The position numbers and the translations under genes were made by a program. The notes under the pieces were generated by a model. The model did no database searches, had not been told where the DNA came from, and was given only the letters and a program-made list of their open reading frames with translations. 8,145 nt of DNA from Thermoplasmata archaeon. Lineage in GTDB: Archaea; Thermoplasmatota; Thermoplasmata; Lutacidiplasmatales; UBA184. The first letter of the stretch is position 1, and each line of letters begins with the position of its first letter. The DNA lies in the NCBI GenBank assembly GCA_030040035.1, contig JASHUJ010000080.1:1-8145 (forward strand), written 5' to 3'. This document shows, piece by piece, positions 5,476-8,145 of the stretch.

Positions 5476-6217
5476 ACGCGACCTGGCTCGCACCATCGGG
5501 GAGCCCGGCGAGGGGCTCGACCTCGACCGCTCCGATCTCGGCGGTGGTGCCGAGATGGGTTCCCCCGCACGGGCACACGTCCGCGCCCGCGATCTCGACG
5601 ACCCGCACGGGGTCGACCTGTGGCGGGAGGGGCACCAGACCCGAGCGCACCGACGCCGGGTTCCGGTCCCATTCCGCCCGGGGGACGAATCGGATCGATA
5701 CCGCCCGGGGGCGCTCGACGGCTTCTTCGAACGCACGGGCCAGTCCGGCCCAGTCCGCGTCGGGAAGCGGCCCCTCGAGATCGATCGTCGCCCGGTCGCC
5801 TCCCAGCCGCGCCGACCGGGTCCTCAGGTGCGACGTCGCGAAGATATGGGCGCTCAGGAGATGCTGGGCCGTATGGAGCCGCATGTGCTGATGGCGGCGG
5901 GGCCAGTCGATCGTTCCCTCGACTTCGACCCCGAGGTCGAGGCGCGGTCCGGAGGAGGCCGTCTTGATCCGGTGGAGGACGACGGGCCCGGACTTCGCTA
6001 CGTCGACGACCCGGACCTCGGCCCCGCCCGCGAGGCGGAGCGTGCCGCGGTCGCCCGGTTGGCCGCCTCCGGCGGGATAGAAGTAGGTTCGCTCGAGGAC
6101 GACGGCCCCGGGGGGTCGGGCCGTGATGCGCGAACGAAACGCGCGGACGTACGCGCTCGCGATATCGGGCAAGTACGCGAGCTCGGTCGTCGGCGCCGGG
6201 GGCTCGTCCGGGGTCAA
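5435..6217 (-). CDS. alaX: AlaX-type alanyl-tRNA editing protein (AlaX-M-like)
   Basis: This free-standing homologue of the AlaRS editing domain deacylates mischarged tRNA-Ala (Ser- or Gly-tRNA-Ala in the family), protecting proteome fidelity in the cytoplasm. It has 260 residues from the TTG at 6217. The N-terminal beta-barrel part has TELAYLPD (11-18) and FYPAGGGQPGDRG (46-58), the glycine-rich signature of the longer AlaX forms. The editing domain carries the zinc ligands H115-TAQ-H119 in RLHTAQHLLSAHIF and C217-GGT-H221 in VCPCGGTH. All four metal ligands are present, so it should be active. The frame is open up to 6775, but that part is antisense to pcn. The TTG is the best start, about 37 nt from the shared TATA box and just ahead of the conserved TELxYLxD; a TTG at 6247 lies too near the box. 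An alternative start is the TTG at 6172. The gene is convergent with and overlaps the GNAT gene. Confidence 0.9.
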   Translation of the reverse strand: MTPDEPPAPTTELAYLPDIASAYVRAFRSRITARPPGAVVLERTYFYPAGGGQPGDRGTLRLAGGAEVRVVDVAKSGPVVLHRIKTASSGPRLDLGVEVEGTIDWPRRHQHMRLHTAQHLLSAHIFATSHLRTRSARLGGDRATIDLEGPLPDADWAGLARAFEEAVERPRAVSIRFVPRAEWDRNPASVRSGLVPLPPQVDPVRVVEIAGADVCPCGGTHLGTTAEIGAVEVEPLAGLPDGASQVAFRLRDGSAPSPSA

Positions 6218-6250
6218 TCCGATCCGCCTCGGGCCAGCACCGCGCAAGAG

Positions 6251-6258
6251 TTTTAAAA
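6251..6258. promoter_or_regulatory. Palindromic TATA box shared by alaX and pcn
   Basis: TTTTAAAA is a perfect palindrome and the only AT-rich element in the 72-nt gap between the two divergent genes. Its centre is about 36 nt from the PCNA ATG (6290) and about 37 nt from the AlaX TTG (6217), so transcription in either direction would start about 10 nt before the start codon. On the plus side CAAGAG precedes the box as a purine-rich BRE. On the minus side the flank is C-rich, predicting stronger transcription towards pcn. Confidence 0.75.
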
Positions 6259-6289
6259 GGGGGCCGGCGTGTCGCGCGCCGAGGCTTCG

Positions 6290-7021
6290 ATGTTCAAACT
6301 CCGCATCAAGATGGAGAACCTCCGGGAGGTCGTCGAGGTGGTATCCACCCTGGTGAGCGAGGTCAAGTTCGTCGTGTCGAAGGACGGCCTCGAGGCGAAG
6401 GCGGTGGACCCGTCCCACGTGGCGATGCTCGTGCTGAAGCTCCAGAAGGGCATCTTCGAGGAGTTCACCGGTGAGCCCACGGAGATCGGCGTCGACGTCG
6501 AGAAGCTGAAGGAGGTCCTCCGGCTCTCGAAACCGGGCGACGTGATCGACCTCCAGTTCGACGGCAAGAACCGGCTGGTGGCGAGCGTGGGGCGACTGAC
6601 CCGCCAGATGGCCGTCGTCGATCCGGCCGGCATCACGGACCCGAAGGTACCGAACGTGAGCCCGCCCGCGAGCGTGACGGTGAAGACCGAGGAGATGCGC
6701 CAGGGGATCCGGGGAAGCGAGAGCTTCACCGACCACGTCACGCTCTCGCTCGAGCCGGAAGCGTTCACGATGCATTCCGAGGGGGACACGGACCGGCTCG
6801 ACCTCCGGCTCCCGAAGGAGAGCCTCACCCGGCTCGATGTCAAGGAGCCGGTGAAGAGCATGTACCCGCTCGACTTCTTCTCGGCGATGGTGAAGTCGAT
6901 CGCGTCGGAGGACGCGACCCTCTTCGTCGGGAACGAGTATCCCCTCAAGATCGAGTTCGCGATGGGCGCCGGGCGGGGCGAGGGCCGCTACCTGCTCGCG
7001 CCGCGGGTCGAAGAGGACTGA
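6290..7021 (+). CDS. pcn: DNA polymerase sliding clamp (archaeal PCNA)
   Basis: PCNA is the homotrimeric ring that tethers replicative polymerase, FEN1, ligase and other PIP-box proteins to DNA. The 243-residue product has the usual archaeal length. It begins MFKLRIKMENLREVVEVVS, has the family segment DGLEAKAVDPSHVAMLVLKL at 32-51, an interdomain connecting loop at about 107-123 (MAVVDPAGITDPKVPNV), a second domain opening with VTVKTEEMRQGI, and the C-terminal strand YLLAPRVEED. I chose the ATG at 6290, not the in-frame GTG at 6269: the typical clamp N-terminus starts there, and the GTG lies only about 15 nt past the TATA centre, before the expected transcription start. Basic residues in the first helices agree with DNA-facing helices. 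It is divergent from alaX. A thiolase gene follows after 42 nt and may be partly co-transcribed. It is a single intact gene with no anomalies. Confidence 0.97.
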   Translation: MFKLRIKMENLREVVEVVSTLVSEVKFVVSKDGLEAKAVDPSHVAMLVLKLQKGIFEEFTGEPTEIGVDVEKLKEVLRLSKPGDVIDLQFDGKNRLVASVGRLTRQMAVVDPAGITDPKVPNVSPPASVTVKTEEMRQGIRGSESFTDHVTLSLEPEAFTMHSEGDTDRLDLRLPKESLTRLDVKEPVKSMYPLDFFSAMVKSIASEDATLFVGNEYPLKIEFAMGAGRGEGRYLLAPRVEED

Positions 7022-7024
7022 GCA

Positions 7025-7040
7025 CCCCGGGCCACCGGGG
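7025..7040. repeat. GC hairpin between pcn and the thiolase gene
   Basis: CCCCGG and CCGGGG arms (6 bp, perfect) flank the loop GCCA, starting 3 nt after the pcn stop. It could attenuate read-through or stabilise the pcn mRNA 3' end. There is no T-run after it, so a conventional archaeal terminator is not supported. Confidence 0.35.
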
Positions 7041-7051
7041 CGGCGTCACTC

Positions 7052-7057
7052 GGGGAG
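7052..7057 (+). promoter_or_regulatory. Shine-Dalgarno for the thiolase gene
   Basis: GGGGAG is followed by 6 nt and then the ATG at 7064. With no TATA-like sequence in the 42-nt gap, this suggests the thiolase gene is translated from a message that began upstream, probably at the pcn promoter. Confidence 0.5.
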
Positions 7058-7063
7058 TTTGCG

Positions 7064-8145
7064 ATGGCGCCCCGGGACGAGCCGGTCGCGATCCTGTCCG
7101 CGGTGCGCACGCCGATCGGGCGCTACGGGGGCTCGCTCAAGTCGATCCCCGCGACCCAGCTCGGCGCCGTCGCCGCGCGCGCGGCCATCGAGCGCGCGGG
7201 CCGACTCCCGAGCGACCTCCAGGAGGTCCTGTTCGGGCACGCGATCCAGGCCGGCGCGGGCCAGAATCCGGCCCGGCAGGTCCTTCGAGGGGCGGGGATC
7301 CCGGACGCGGTGGGCGCCGCGACCGTGAACATGGTCTGCGGCTCGGGGATGAAGGCGATCCACTGGGGGGTCCAGGCGATCCGCGTCGGCGACTTCGATC
7401 GGGTCCTCGTCGGCGGCATGGAGAGCATGTCGAACTCGCCCTACCTATTGCCCGGCAGTCTTCGATGGGGGAGCCCCCCGGGTCCGCACGTGCTCGACGA
7501 CGCGATGCAGCGCGACTCGCTGATCGACGCGTACGACGAGCACGAGCTGATGGGCCTCACCGGCGAACGGATCGCCCGCAAGTTCGGGATCTCGCGCGCC
7601 GAGGCGGACGCGTTCGGCTTGCGCAGCCACCTCCGCGCTTCGCGCGCCGTCGCGGACGGGATCTTCGCGGCGGAGACCGTGCCGATCCTGCCGGAATCGA
7701 ACCCCGCCCGGCCCGGCCTCGCGCTCGACGAGGCGCCCCGGGCCGACACGACGCTCGAGAAGCTCGCCCGCCTGCCGAGTGCCTTCGTCCCGAACGGGAT
7801 CCTCACCGCCGGTAATTCCTCGAAGCTCTCCGACGGCGCGGCGGCCCTCGTGCTCGCGAGCGCCGGGGAGGTCGAACGTACCGGCGCGCGCCCGCTCGCG
7901 TGGATCCACTCGACCGGTGAGAGCGGCGTCCACCCGCGGGATGTGATGGAGTCGCCGATCCCGACGGTGCGGGAGCACCTGCGACGGACCGGCCTCACGC
8001 CGGCCGACTTCGACCGGGTCGAGCACAACGAAGCGTACGCGACCGCGTCGATCGCCGTCCAGCGGACCTTCGGGTTCACCGAGGAGCAGTTCAATGTCCA
8101 CGGCGGCGCGGTCGCGCTCGGCCACCCGATCGGGGCGAGCGGGGC
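7064..8145 (+). CDS. Acetyl-CoA C-acyltransferase (thiolase), 3'-truncated by window edge
   Basis: Thiolases catalyse the reversible Claisen condensation or thiolysis of (aceto)acyl-CoA. The frame is open to the window edge (360 complete codons; about 30-40 residues of a typical 390-400 are missing). The start is AILSAVRTPIGRYGGSL (9-25). The acylated cysteine is Cys92 in VNMVCGSGMKA. GGMESMSNSPYLLPGS follows, then the loop-domain segment LMGLTGERIARKFGISRAEA. Further motifs are GNSSKLSDGAAALVLAS, N322-EAY (usually NEAF) and H354 in GGAVALGHPIGASG. The second catalytic cysteine (CxG motif) would lie past the edge. It is the bacterial AtoB/FadA-like type rather than the SCP-x-like thiolase archaea commonly use with HMG-CoA synthase for mevalonate. 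The CGSGMKA site resembles acetoacetyl-CoA thiolases, but LMG replaces their usual HMG, so chain-length preference is uncertain. It lies 42 nt after pcn and probably has no promoter of its own. Confidence 0.92.
   Translation, partial: MAPRDEPVAILSAVRTPIGRYGGSLKSIPATQLGAVAARAAIERAGRLPSDLQEVLFGHAIQAGAGQNPARQVLRGAGIPDAVGAATVNMVCGSGMKAIHWGVQAIRVGDFDRVLVGGMESMSNSPYLLPGSLRWGSPPGPHVLDDAMQRDSLIDAYDEHELMGLTGERIARKFGISRAEADAFGLRSHLRASRAVADGIFAAETVPILPESNPARPGLALDEAPRADTTLEKLARLPSAFVPNGILTAGNSSKLSDGAAALVLASAGEVERTGARPLAWIHSTGESGVHPRDVMESPIPTVREHLRRTGLTPADFDRVEHNEAYATASIAVQRTFGFTEEQFNVHGGAVALGHPIGASG

Noticed and set aside
6269..6289. GTG at 6269 as the PCNA start
   Set aside because: It lies only about 15 nt past the TATA centre, before the expected transcription start, and would add seven residues to the conserved MFK beginning.
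6218..6775. N-terminal extension of the AlaX frame to 6775
   Set aside because: The extra part is antisense to pcn, crosses the TATA box and shows no AlaX similarity; the AlaX N-terminus begins around TELAYLPD.

Overview
The window is a compact, very GC-rich stretch of archaeal chromosome. The archaeal assignment rests on an archaeal-type PCNA sliding clamp, a long insert-containing FKBP prolyl isomerase, an AlaX tRNA-editing protein, and TATA boxes placed about 25-37 nt before start codons, which implies leaderless or very short-leader mRNAs. Genes inside transcription units instead carry purine-rich Shine-Dalgarno sequences. A high-GC Thermoplasmata-type euryarchaeon is my best guess, but this is inference; no rRNA or tRNA gene is present to anchor it. 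Nearly the whole window is coding, and no gap between genes exceeds 100 bases. There are no tRNAs, CRISPR arrays, insertion sequences, prophage genes or recognisable defence genes.

Layout, left to right. (1) Minus strand: a family-2 glycosyltransferase (1266-2117), then a large FKBP-type peptidyl-prolyl isomerase (255-1166), then a probable 43-residue single-span membrane protein (51-182) that ordinary ORF-length cut-offs would miss. (2) Plus strand: a GT-B family-4 glycosyltransferase (2195-3241), divergent from the family-2 enzyme across one AT-rich promoter and tail-to-tail with a minus-strand NAD-dependent sugar epimerase/dehydratase (3238-4203), with overlapping stop codons. These three genes look like a small surface-glycan or glycolipid module. 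(3) Plus strand: a three-gene unit with a 74-residue unknown protein (4283-4507), an overlapping winged-helix protein (4476-4916) and a RimJ/RimL-like GNAT acetyltransferase (4924-5475). (4) Minus strand: AlaX (5435-6217), overlapping the GNAT gene by 41 nt at the 3' ends and divergent from PCNA (6290-7021) across a single palindromic TATA box. (5) Plus strand: a thiolase (7064-8145) that runs off the right edge.

The recurring architectural theme is three divergent gene pairs, each served by one AT-rich promoter island, alternating with two convergent pairs whose 3' ends overlap. Housekeeping functions (clamp loading and replication, tRNA proofreading, protein folding) are interleaved with accessory ones (glycosylation, acyl-CoA metabolism). 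I see no clearly new multi-gene system. The least explained parts are the 43-residue membrane protein, and the 74-residue protein coupled to the winged-helix protein.
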